A stretch of DNA of 64,000 nt from Flavobacteriaceae bacterium (GTDB lineage Bacteria; Bacteroidota; Bacteroidia; Flavobacteriales; Flavobacteriaceae), in contig JAGYJF010000002.1 in NCBI GenBank assembly GCA_018402135.1, forward strand, positions 248,001 through 312,000, given 5' to 3'. The translations under genes and the position numbers were made by a program. Of this stretch, positions 1 to 7,372 are shown piece by piece (position 1 is the first letter of the stretch; each line of letters begins with the position of its first letter). The notes under the pieces are model-generated. The model was not told the origin of the DNA and did not search any database. It saw nothing but the letters and a program-made list of their open reading frames with translations.

Positions 1-773
1 TCGGTAACGCCAACGCGCATTTGTGGACGCATAACCATATCAAAATCGCCGTTGTTATTTAATTCTTTGTTGAACTCCACACCCAGAAAATTTCTGGTAC
101 CGCTAATCATGTAATGAAAATTGGTGTTGAATTGCCAGATGGTTTCCCAGCTATTAGAATTAAAGTGTTGGATAAACTGTGGTCCAGTGTAAATCAAGGT
201 GTGAAAATTGTTGCCCCAGCGTTTGGCCGCAATAAAAAACGGGTTATAAATATTACCGCTATAGAAACTGCTACTGCTGTAACTTTTGAAGTCGGTAAGC
301 TCAAACTCATGCAAATAACCGAAAGCCATAGATGTTTTGTGTTTTTCAGATACTAAAAATGTGTATTGTGCTGCCAGTTTTAAACTTTGTAGTTTGCTGG
401 AAGGTGCGTTCGCGCCATTTTCGGTAGGATCGAAAAATGAAAATGGCAGTTCTACTTCTAAACCCAAGCGGTCAATAGGTGCCCATTCGTATTCCACCAA
501 GGCTATGTATTCGTCAAATTCGCGTTTGTCGGTAATGCCAATACCAACATTCCATTCCTTTTCGCCTTTTCTAGCACCTAAATCTCTAATAAGGTCGATA
601 AATAAGGGTTCGGCATGTAATACTTTTGGTCGTGCTTTTACTTCTTCAACTTCGGCTATATAAATACTGTCTTTGGTTTCTTTGGTTAATTTGGTTTCGG
701 TTTGCGCGAATAAATTCATATTATAAAAGCATGCCATAGCAATACAGCACACAATTGTGATAGGTGTTTTCAT
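1..773 (-). CDS. HAEPLYID family envelope protein (3' end outside window)
   Basis: An open frame runs from an ATG at 773 to the window edge (257 codons) with no stop, so the C-terminus is missing. The N-terminus is a signal peptide ending near LFAQ, and about 45 residues in comes HAEPLFIDLIRDLGARKGE, the hallmark of the Bacteroidota HAEPLYID family. The rest alternates short aromatic strands with polar loops (for example WNVGIGITD, AAQYTFLVS, FNTNFHYMISG), as expected of an outer-membrane beta-barrel; that localisation is inferred. The biochemical role of the family is not known to me. A 132-residue membrane-anchored gene lies 69 bases upstream on the same strand and is probably cotranscribed. 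The plus-strand open frames across this interval are shadows. Confidence 0.8.
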   Translation of the reverse strand, partial: MKTPITIVCCIAMACFYNMNLFAQTETKLTKETKDSIYIAEVEEVKARPKVLHAEPLFIDLIRDLGARKGEKEWNVGIGITDKREFDEYIALVEYEWAPIDRLGLEVELPFSFFDPTENGANAPSSKLQSLKLAAQYTFLVSEKHKTSMAFGYLHEFELTDFKSYSSSSFYSGNIYNPFFIAAKRWGNNFHTLIYTGPQFIQHFNSNSWETIWQFNTNFHYMISGTRNFLGVEFNKELNNNGDFDMVMRPQMRVGVT

Positions 774-807
774 AAAATTACATTAAAAAATTATACATTC
801 TAATAGG

Positions 808-833
808 GCGCAGCCAGGCATGAGCCAGTGCGC
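808..833. repeat. GC-rich inverted repeat in gene gap
   Basis: GCGCA (808-812) pairs with TGCGC (829-833), and inside it GGC (817-819) pairs with GCC (824-826) around an ATGA loop. It lies between the stop of the 132-residue gene and the start of the HAEPLYID gene. No T-run follows on the minus strand, so it is not a typical intrinsic terminator. Confidence 0.4.
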
Positions 834-842
834 AGAAAAAAA

Positions 843-1241
843 TTAAAGAATATATACCGACTCGGGTGGAGGCGCATCTACCGTACTAGGAGGTTCGGAG
901 AATTGATGGTGATTGTAATTAAACGGAGACTTTTTAGAAAAGTCTAAAAACTGATTATTAGCGTTGAGTTCCAATGCAAGCACAAAGCTATCAACGGTGA
1001 AACTGGACTTGACGCGACTTTTGGAGTCAGCATCACTGTCCTGCGTTTCTGGAATGGCATTTTCAAAACCGAAAACTTTTTCTACGACGATTTCAATAAT
1101 ACTTTCTTGCAGATTAAAGCTAATGGGCGTGTCGGGAACATTTATAAAATAATTGGGTACATCTACGCTAATATTCAGCATATACAGACCCATAAAGGCA
1201 CTTAAAAATTTGAGGTATTTATGTTTGCGATTTGGTTTCAC
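843..1241 (-). CDS. Hypothetical membrane-anchored protein upstream of HAEPLYID gene
   Basis: This 132-residue protein has a basic N-terminus (MKPNRKHKYLK) and one hydrophobic segment (about residues 12-25), so it is probably anchored in the inner membrane or exported. The rest is acidic and low in complexity and ends in a proline-rich tail (PPSTVDAPPPES). I recognise no domain. The start is a GTG at 1241; the next in-frame ATG, at residue 17, would remove half of the hydrophobic segment. An exact TATATTTG -7 element sits only five bases upstream, so the transcript may be leaderless or the start may lie further in. Its place just ahead of the HAEPLYID gene suggests the two work together. Confidence 0.6.
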   Translation of the reverse strand: MKPNRKHKYLKFLSAFMGLYMLNISVDVPNYFINVPDTPISFNLQESIIEIVVEKVFGFENAIPETQDSDADSKSRVKSSFTVDSFVLALELNANNQFLDFSKKSPFNYNHHQFSEPPSTVDAPPPESVYIL

Positions 1242-1246
1242 GATTG

Positions 1247-1254
1247 CAAATATA
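1247..1254 (-). promoter_or_regulatory. -7 element TATATTTG
   Basis: This is an exact match to the Bacteroidota TAnnTTTG -7 consensus on the minus strand. It is almost abutting the GTG at 1241 and directly follows the terminator of the upstream gene. No clear TTG -33 element is visible. Confidence 0.4.
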
Positions 1255-1284
1255 AAAAAAGACCTTAGAGTAAAGGCCTTTTTT
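1255..1284 (-). terminator. Intrinsic terminator of the DUF4412-like gene
   Basis: An inverted repeat (AAAGGCCTT and AAGGTCTTT on the minus strand, one mismatch) with a six-base loop is followed by a run of T. It lies just past the stop at 1304. The A/T runs on both sides could let it work in both directions. Confidence 0.65.
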
Positions 1285-1303
1285 AAAATATGTTAACATG
1301 TAA

Positions 1304-1996
1304 TTAGTAGCCACCAAGCTGCATATCGGCAAATTTCTTTTCGGCATAACCTGTAGGTTTTTCAAAAAGACTTTCGTCTACTGGTTTGGGATCTAGTTTG
1401 GTAGTTTCCATAATCATTTTTATGTTCGCGCCAGGAACGGGAATATCGGATTCTAAACGCAACACCAAACCTTTTATGTTTGCTTGTTTAAGGACCTCAA
1501 ATGAAGCATCTTGACTAAATGGCACCTCGTATTCTGGTAAGGCATATTGGTTGGTGACCCACATCACCATAGATAGTTTAATTCCCATTTGAGTCATGCT
1601 CACAAGGTATTTTTCACAGCTATAGCCTAAAATATCTTTGGTTTCGCCGTCTACTTTAGTTACATCCAGATTTTCCATTTCTGGTTGATTGGCATCCACA
1701 AATTCTTTATCTAAGGCGTACACATGCTTTTTAGAGTCGTTCACCGCAAAACTTTCGGTTGGAGTGGTGACTACGCGGTTCATCATGGCTTCCATAGCGG
1801 CACCTTTAAAATCTACGGCACTTTTGTCTTTGCCGAAATAAGAAATCATACCTTGTGGCATATACTGCGCCATCATTTCGGCGCCTTCGCCCTCATAAGA
1901 ATAGGTAATTACCTGGGTGCCTAAGAAGGTTTTCTGAGCAAAGCTTAAAAAGCCAACAGCCATAAAAATGCTTAAAACAAAATTCTTGAATGTCAT
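1304..1996 (-). CDS. Secreted DUF4412-like protein
   Basis: The 230-residue product begins with a clear signal peptide (FVLSIFMAVGFLSFAQ, cleavage near residue 20), so it is exported to the periplasm or outer membrane. The middle contains ILGYSCEKYLV, a pattern typical of Bacteroidota DUF4412-type proteins, in which a conserved G-Y-x-C-x-K segment follows a strand-rich region. Methionine-rich stretches (EMMAQYMPQGM, AMEAMMN) are noticeable. Nothing suggests an active site, and no function is known to me. The gene stands alone between two terminators. Before its ATG is TAACTTTT, one base off the -7 consensus. Confidence 0.7.
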   Translation of the reverse strand: MTFKNFVLSIFMAVGFLSFAQKTFLGTQVITYSYEGEGAEMMAQYMPQGMISYFGKDKSAVDFKGAAMEAMMNRVVTTPTESFAVNDSKKHVYALDKEFVDANQPEMENLDVTKVDGETKDILGYSCEKYLVSMTQMGIKLSMVMWVTNQYALPEYEVPFSQDASFEVLKQANIKGLVLRLESDIPVPGANIKMIMETTKLDPKPVDESLFEKPTGYAEKKFADMQLGGY

Positions 1997-2014
1997 AGTG
2001 GTGTATTAAAAGTT

Positions 2015-2059
2015 AAAACACCCAAAGTTACCATTTTAAGGATAACAATTGGGTGTTTT
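2015..2059 (-). terminator. Intrinsic terminator, 11-bp perfect stem
   Basis: AAAACACCCAA (2015-2025) is exactly complementary to TTGGGTGTTTT (2049-2059). It follows the stop of the 149-residue helical protein on the minus strand, and T-runs flank it in both directions. Confidence 0.7.
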
Positions 2060-2076
2060 GATGAATAAAATGTTGA

Positions 2077-2526
2077 TTAATTAAGAACTGTATTTTCGTT
2101 GGTTTTGTTTGATTTACAAACCTTCATCGTATGCTTAAATAATTCCTTTTTCAAGGCTCTGTATTGCGCCACATGTTCGGTAATGTCATCATCCAGTTTG
2201 GTTTGAACACGTTTAAAATCATTTTCTCCTTCTAATTGATCTTTGCCATCTACTAAAATAATTAAATCTTTTAGGTGTTTTTCAATGGCAGTTATTAAGT
2301 ACAGTGTTTTGGTAGCGCTTTTAGCTAATTTTTCAAGGAGTCCTTTACTTTTTGAATAGTTACTCGCTACCGTCATTTGCGCGCTATAATCTACTAGCAA
2401 TTGGTTAAAAAAGCGCTGTTCGTCTTTTATAAACTGCAACTCCGACAACCAATTTTTATTGATATCATTTAAATCGTCGGCACTGAGCCATTTCATGAGT
2501 TTGGGATAATAATTTGTGGGTGTCAT
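2077..2526 (-). CDS. Hypothetical helical cytoplasmic protein
   Basis: This 149-residue protein has no signal peptide or membrane segment and is predicted to be almost entirely helical (for example LLEKLAKSATKTLYLITAIEKHLKDLI). It is rich in Lys, Leu and Asp, and I recognise no motif. It follows hsp20 in the same direction after a 71-base gap that contains a strong terminator, so it may be expressed partly by read-through from the hsp20 promoter. The context suggests a stress role, but that rests on position alone. Confidence 0.65.
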   Translation of the reverse strand: MTPTNYYPKLMKWLSADDLNDINKNWLSELQFIKDEQRFFNQLLVDYSAQMTVASNYSKSKGLLEKLAKSATKTLYLITAIEKHLKDLIILVDGKDQLEGENDFKRVQTKLDDDITEHVAQYRALKKELFKHTMKVCKSNKTNENTVLN

Positions 2527-2551
2527 GACTTTTTAAAGTTTAAAGGTTGTT

Positions 2552-2586
2552 AAAACAAGGCAACTCCCTCAAAGCTGCCTTGTTTT
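2552..2586 (-). terminator. Intrinsic terminator of hsp20
   Basis: AAAACAAGGCA (2552-2562) and TGCCTTGTTTT (2576-2586) form an 11-bp perfect stem. It lies 12 bases past the hsp20 stop codon and has a T-run at the distal end on the minus strand. Confidence 0.75.
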
Positions 2587-2597
2587 GATCGGGAAAT

Positions 2598-3047
2598 CTA
2601 CATCACCTCAATTACCTTTTTAGGGGCTATTTTGGCTGTTTCTAATTTACCTATACGCAGGTTTAAAATACCCTTTTTGTAACCGGCTTTTACTTCGGCT
2701 TCTAAATCCGCAGTTTGCGGTAAGGTCATAGAACGTTTAAAAGCGGTGTAATTAAATTCTCTGCGCATGTAATCGTTGTCTTTGTCTTCGTGTTCTTGTT
2801 TTTTTTCACCAACAACATGAAGTACATTGTCTTCAATACTCACTTCAAAATCTTCCTTAGAAAAACCAGGTGCTGCAAACTCAATTTCAAAATCATTTTC
2901 ATGTTCTTTCACATTCATTGCAGGCATCAGCCCATCTTCGGCTAAAAAGTCGTCATTAAAGAACGCATCAGTGCTTAAAAAATCCTTTAAGCTCGGATTA
3001 TTCCAAGGGAATAATCGGTTTTTGTTGTTAAATTTAATCAGTGACAT
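2598..3047 (-). CDS. hsp20: Hsp20/alpha-crystallin small heat-shock protein
   Basis: This is an ATP-independent holdase that binds unfolding proteins in the cytoplasm. The 149 residues have the usual layout: a hydrophobic N-terminal arm (LFPWNNPSLKDFL), an alpha-crystallin domain from about residue 42 with FEIEFAAPGFSKEDFEV and LHVVGEKK, the conserved GILNLRIGKLE strand near residue 130, and a short tail with an I-x-I/V-like motif (KKVIEV). The length is normal for the family. A perfect TGATAATTATCA palindrome is centred 77 bases before the ATG, with a degenerate -7 element (TAACTTCA) at the spacing seen at the usp promoter. I infer control by the CRP/FNR-type regulator encoded at 14128. Confidence 0.95.
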   Translation of the reverse strand: MSLIKFNNKNRLFPWNNPSLKDFLSTDAFFNDDFLAEDGLMPAMNVKEHENDFEIEFAAPGFSKEDFEVSIEDNVLHVVGEKKQEHEDKDNDYMRREFNYTAFKRSMTLPQTADLEAEVKAGYKKGILNLRIGKLETAKIAPKKVIEVM

Positions 3048-3118
3048 TGTTAAAAGTTTTAAGTTAAACTTCCTTTTAAAATCGCTATGAAGTTATTAAA
3101 ATAAAAATCTGAAAACTA

Positions 3119-3130
3119 TGATAATTATCA
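3119..3130. promoter_or_regulatory. CRP/FNR-type palindrome TGATAATTATCA before hsp20
   Basis: This is a perfect 12-bp palindrome with the TGAT-N4-ATCA core of CRP/FNR-family operators. Its centre (3124.5) is 29.5 bases from the near edge of TAACTTCA (3088-3095, minus), a degenerate -7 element. That spacing is the same as at 15194 and implies a position near -41.5. Confidence 0.65.
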
Positions 3131-3150
3131 GGTTTGGTGGTTGAAATTCA

Positions 3151-3190
3151 GAAAATAGAGAAGAGAGAAGAGAAAAGAGAGAAGAGAGCA
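3151..3190. repeat. Purine-only low-complexity tract
   Basis: From 3157 to 3188 the plus strand holds only A and G, in irregular GAGA/GAAGA units, between hsp20 and the divergent thioredoxin-like gene. A shorter purine-rich tract occurs at 42111-42143. No coding signal is present. Confidence 0.5.
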
Positions 3191-3340
3191 TAGGGAAGTG
3201 CACGTCGGTGTTAGAATTTGTATGATGCGTGCGGATGAGTTGAATGTTTGGTGATAAATTTATTGTGATTTGAAACTTAACTTTAACTTAGCAAAAACAT
3301 AAACCAAATTGTTCAAATTGGCCATTGTTAAAATTATAAT

Positions 3341-4480
3341 ATGATATTCAACAGATATGTTATTGGTTTTAGTTTGTTACTCATTTTATGCAGGTGTGTT
3401 AAACCTAGCCACGAAACTATAGATGAAAACCTAAGGTCTAATTATGTAATTAAAGCTGAACTTTTTGGTTTTGATGACGGCACGAAATTTTATTTAGTGG
3501 ATATTGATGACTCGATTGTTGATAGTGCTGTTATTAAGGATCATAAATTTAAAATGCAAGGAAAGATTAAAGATGAACCGGCATATTTTTCTTTACAAAC
3601 CACGATTGACAATAAATTAATTTATACCACTTTATTAATTAAAAACGAACCTTTAACTATTAAAGCAAATTTGAGTGATTTTCCTTGGAATGTTCATACT
3701 TACGGCTCTCCAATTGATAGCACTTATCGCAAAGCATTAAGTTTGACCAAATCATTGGATCAAAAAAGAGATTCGTTGATATTTAACTTTATTAAATTAC
3801 CTTTTTCAGAACAAGAAACAATAAAAAGTAGTTATTTAAAAAGTGTACAAGCCATTGACAGCCTCATTGAACTTAAAACATTAGATTATATCAAAAACAA
3901 CCAAACATATGCCAGTATTTTAAAATTGTATTATTATAAAAACATTATGCCAAAAGATTCCGTTAAGGTTATCTATGATACTTATAATAAAGAACTTAAA
4001 CTTAGTAGATTTGGACAAGTAATTAAAAACTATCTTGAGTCAAACCAGATAGAAATTGGTGATCAGTACTTGGATTTTCAAGCCTTAGATCAATTAAATA
4101 ATAGCACTTCGCTCTCTGATCTGGGATTGTCTGATAAATATATATTAATTAATTATACCTCTGCGCGTTGCGGATTTTGTATAGAAGCATCAAACGAATT
4201 AATAATGATTCATAACAAGTATAAAAATAATTTAAATATTGTTAGTTTCTCAGCAGACGCTCAAGAAAATGATTGGAAAATATCTGTCGAGCGAGATGGC
4301 AATTTATGGACAAGTCTTTGGGATGGTGAAGGCCGTAATAGTAAAACAGCTTTTTCTTATAATTTTATGGCAACACCCACTTTTTTACTTATTGATAAAG
4401 AAGGACGTATAATAGATAGATTAGTTGGCTATAATAAGGGAAAGTTAGCTAACATACTAGAAACTAATTTATTAAATTAA
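3341..4480 (+). CDS. Exported thioredoxin-fold protein with DUF4369-like N-terminus
   Basis: The 379 residues begin with a hydrophobic leader containing Cys17 and Cys19, so the protein is exported, possibly as a lipoprotein, although the lipobox is not typical. Residues about 35-110 resemble DUF4369 (short strands, IVDSAVIKDHKFKMQG). After a helical linker, residues 240-379 form a TlpA-like thioredoxin domain with the active site ARCGFC (Cys277, Cys280), a cis-proline segment (ATPTFLLIDKEG) and a short C-terminal helix. Such Bacteroidota proteins are thiol-disulfide reductases of the periplasmic face; the substrate is unknown. The next gene, 96 bases on, encodes a second exported protein with the same C-terminal fold. 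Confidence 0.85.
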   Translation: MIFNRYVIGFSLLLILCRCVKPSHETIDENLRSNYVIKAELFGFDDGTKFYLVDIDDSIVDSAVIKDHKFKMQGKIKDEPAYFSLQTTIDNKLIYTTLLIKNEPLTIKANLSDFPWNVHTYGSPIDSTYRKALSLTKSLDQKRDSLIFNFIKLPFSEQETIKSSYLKSVQAIDSLIELKTLDYIKNNQTYASILKLYYYKNIMPKDSVKVIYDTYNKELKLSRFGQVIKNYLESNQIEIGDQYLDFQALDQLNNSTSLSDLGLSDKYILINYTSARCGFCIEASNELIMIHNKYKNNLNIVSFSADAQENDWKISVERDGNLWTSLWDGEGRNSKTAFSYNFMATPTFLLIDKEGRIIDRLVGYNKGKLANILETNLLN

Positions 4481-4576
4481 CGATGATAGAAAGTTATTTA
4501 AAGAAATGTATTAATTTTTTTTATTTTAAAAAAAAGGATAATAATTAAAAAACAAAACAATCTTCAATTTAAGCTT

Positions 4577-5770
4577 ATGATTATTAATATTTTAATTAAC
4601 AAAAAATTCAGGGTTGTTTATGCAATACTTACCATTTGCCTTTTGTCTTCAAGTTTTGAAAACCGAGAATTGTTCCCAACACAATTTCTGGATGCAAATG
4701 ACACCATTGTTTTAAAAACAACTAAACAAAAAGGAAAAGGCTTATTTGAACTAGGTTTTGGAGTGCTTGAGTTTAAAGACACCACCGATAATTTCAATAA
4801 TAAAGTTTTATTTCCGCAGCATGTTGATAGTATCAAGCGATTTCAGTTACGGGTTGACTATGCAAAAAAAGATCATTTTGTTGAACTTATGATTGGCAAG
4901 TTGAAAGGTATACCAATATTTATAATTGACGAAAACAATAATAAAAACTTAGCCGACGATTCTATAAGAAATCTCAAAGAAATTGATTGGAAACAGGTTG
5001 AAGATTTGATTCCTTGCGAATACACAATTTTTAATGGTGAAAAAATAATAAAAGATAGTTCTTGGCTTGCTATTGGGTCTTTTAATGGCCGATTTTTATT
5101 GGGTAAAAGAGAATATTTAACAGTATCCTTTACATTAGGCGATAAAGATTATGAAATAGGAGTTTCTGAATCTCGAAATCCACTTAGTTTTTCTTACGGA
5201 TTCTATCCGGATGTCGCTTTATTGAATGATGCTGGCGTAAAAAAAGACACCTTATTGATAAAAGACTTATTGACCATTGGAGAGTATGTCAATTTAAACG
5301 AACAATATTATAAAATCGAAAGTATTTCTAAACTAGGAGATTCAATTATTTTGGTTAAAGAAAAAGCATTTAATACTATTAAAGGCACCCAAGTCGGTAT
5401 GATTGCGCCTGATTTCAAGGCTGTTTCTGTTTTAGGGGATACCATCAGAAAATCAGATATAATAAACAAGAAAACAATAATTGCTAATTCATGTGGTTGT
5501 GGTGGTGACAGCATTTCAACGGATGCATATTTTGATATGGTAAACACTTTTGGTAACGATGTAAACATTTTTCATGTAGATTCAAATTTCAAGAAGTTGG
5601 ATCGCGGAACTCATATTGATTCGGAAGCACCAATCAATAGAGATTTTTACGAAATTTTCCGTAAAGAATACTGTTCGAGATTATGTTATGTTATTGGTAA
5701 AGATGGCAGAATCATTGACAAATTTGTGATAACCGATTGGAAAAATAACACAATAAACATACTCGATTAA
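4577..5770 (+). CDS. Exported protein with TlpA-like C-terminal domain and altered cysteine motif
   Basis: The 397-residue product has an N-terminal hydrophobic leader (VVYAILTICLLSSSF). The central 200 residues are strand-rich and unassigned. From about residue 272, VGMIAPDFKAVSVLGDTI matches the start of an AhpC/TSA or TlpA domain. Where a normal protein has W-C-x-x-C, this one has NSCGCGGDS, and YCSRLCYVIGKDGRIID follows near the C-terminus. The redox chemistry may therefore differ from the usual, or the fold may be non-catalytic. It follows another exported thioredoxin-like gene in the same direction; joint transcription is likely. I cannot name a function. Confidence 0.75.
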   Translation: MIINILINKKFRVVYAILTICLLSSSFENRELFPTQFLDANDTIVLKTTKQKGKGLFELGFGVLEFKDTTDNFNNKVLFPQHVDSIKRFQLRVDYAKKDHFVELMIGKLKGIPIFIIDENNNKNLADDSIRNLKEIDWKQVEDLIPCEYTIFNGEKIIKDSSWLAIGSFNGRFLLGKREYLTVSFTLGDKDYEIGVSESRNPLSFSYGFYPDVALLNDAGVKKDTLLIKDLLTIGEYVNLNEQYYKIESISKLGDSIILVKEKAFNTIKGTQVGMIAPDFKAVSVLGDTIRKSDIINKKTIIANSCGCGGDSISTDAYFDMVNTFGNDVNIFHVDSNFKKLDRGTHIDSEAPINRDFYEIFRKEYCSRLCYVIGKDGRIIDKFVITDWKNNTINILD

Positions 5771-5775
5771 TCCTG

Positions 5776-5793
5776 TGATTTTGGCTAAAATCA
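5776..5793. repeat. Short inverted repeat TGATTTT-GGCT-AAAATCA
   Basis: A 7-bp perfect inverted repeat with a four-base gap lies five bases past the stop of the preceding gene, in a 216-base gap between convergent genes. No T-run follows. A second hairpin (5831-5851, TCTATTTTT/AAAAATAGA) lies in the same gap. Either could help end transcription, weakly. Confidence 0.35.
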
Positions 5794-5986
5794 GCGTAAG
5801 TCATAAACTTAATAGCCGCATCAGCTTTACTCTATTTTTGTAAAAAATAGAATAAACTACAGAATTCTGCGATTGGAGTATAATATGGAAAAACTTAGCA
5901 TTTTTGGCTTGGTACGCTTCTGTAACCTGAATGATTGACATATTTTTATTTAGTCTCTAAATCATGATAACAGCGGCTATTTAGCT

Positions 5987-7372
5987 CTAATTCAAAGTAA
6001 TGGTTTCACCCAATTTGGGAATGGTTACTTTATAGTTATAAGTCGATTCTATTTTTACTCTGAAAGCATCTAAAGAATTGGGTTCGCCGTGAATTAGAAA
6101 GACTTCTTTTGGCGGGCTTTCTAATTCAGCCATCCAATCGATGAGCTCTTGCTGGTCGGCGTGAGCTGAAAGACTTTCTAAATGCGCGAGTTTGGCTTTT
6201 ACACTGTAGTACTTTCCAAAGATTTTAAGTTCGTGCGCACCTTCTAATAATTGACGGCCACGGGTGCCTTCAGCTTGGTATCCCACGAGTAAAATAGTGG
6301 TGTTTTCGCGATCAATCCGTTGCTGTAAATAGGTGAGTACACGGCCGCCAGTAACCATGCCACTGCCAGCAATGACAATTTTTGGTTGTGGGTTATCGAT
6401 GGTGGTCCAAGTGTCTTTATAAGAAGTAATAATGTTAAAGTGTTTGCACATGGCTTTAAACGAAATATCATCAATTTTATGCCATTGCGGGTACTGCTTA
6501 AAGAGTTTCAATACATTATGACCCATCGGACTATCGATATAAATAGGAATATTCGGTATCCTGTTGGCTTTGAACAATTGCCAAAATAAATACATGAGCG
6601 ATTGCAAGCGTTCTACCGCAAAACTTGGTATAATTAATATCCCACGGTTGTGAATGGTTTCGTTAACAAGATCTACAAGCAACTTGTTAATATCTGTTTT
6701 CGGATGCAGTTTATTACCATAAGTGCTTTCAATAAAAAGGAAGTCGGCCTTAATGGGTTTTTTTGGATTGTCTAATAACAAATCGTTATTCCTACCTATA
6801 TCACCTGAAAACACAAGAATTTGATCCTCGATTTGAAGTTCTATAAAAGTTGCTCCTAAAATATGTCCGTTGTACTGCAGTCTAAAATTGATGGTATCGG
6901 TAATGGGAATCCATTCGTCTACCGGAACATGATTGAATCGTTTTACGGTTGTCTCTGCTTCTTTTACCGTGTAAAATGGCAAAGCTGGCTGGTGTTTGCT
7001 ATAGTGTTCTTTATTGGCTTTTTCGGCTTCTTCTTCGTGGATTTTTGCGCTGTCTAATAAAATAATTTCAGCAATGGCTACCGTTGGAAGCGAACCTACA
7101 ATGCTACCTTTAAATCCTTGTTGTACCAATCGTGGTAAGTATCCAACATGATCTAAATGGCCATGGGTAAGCAAAACCATATCAATGTCAGAGACGACTA
7201 AGGGTAGTGGTTCCCAGTTTTTCAAACGCAGTTCTTTTAAACCTTGAAACATGCCACAGTCTATTAATAATTTGGCATCAGGCGTTTCTACTAAAAACTT
7301 TGAGCCTGTAACAGTGCCGGCAGCGCCTAAAAACTGAACCGATAGTGAAGCAATTTCTTTGGAATTAGACAT
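5987..7372 (-). CDS. Beta-CASP metallo-beta-lactamase-fold hydrolase (RNase-like)
   Basis: This 461-residue protein belongs to the CPSF73/RNase J-related beta-CASP group, whose known members are zinc-dependent RNA endo- or exonucleases. Metal-binding motifs are in order: HGHLDH (residues 70-75), a conserved SGDIGR, the IESTYG segment, and the late beta-CASP motifs SGMVTGGR, LSAHAD and LIHGEP. No membrane segment or extra domain is visible, and the length is standard. It is the last gene of the stress operon, and its start overlaps the ATP-cone nuclease by eight bases, so the two are probably translationally coupled. I infer RNA turnover or processing under stress; the substrate is unknown. 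Confidence 0.9.
   Translation of the reverse strand: MSNSKEIASLSVQFLGAAGTVTGSKFLVETPDAKLLIDCGMFQGLKELRLKNWEPLPLVVSDIDMVLLTHGHLDHVGYLPRLVQQGFKGSIVGSLPTVAIAEIILLDSAKIHEEEAEKANKEHYSKHQPALPFYTVKEAETTVKRFNHVPVDEWIPITDTINFRLQYNGHILGATFIELQIEDQILVFSGDIGRNNDLLLDNPKKPIKADFLFIESTYGNKLHPKTDINKLLVDLVNETIHNRGILIIPSFAVERLQSLMYLFWQLFKANRIPNIPIYIDSPMGHNVLKLFKQYPQWHKIDDISFKAMCKHFNIITSYKDTWTTIDNPQPKIVIAGSGMVTGGRVLTYLQQRIDRENTTILLVGYQAEGTRGRQLLEGAHELKIFGKYYSVKAKLAHLESLSAHADQQELIDWMAELESPPKEVFLIHGEPNSLDAFRVKIESTYNYKVTIPKLGETITLN

Noticed and set aside
114..663. Plus-strand open frames of 80 and 108 codons
   Set aside because: They are antisense to a continuous minus-strand frame with a signal peptide and the HAEPLYID motif.
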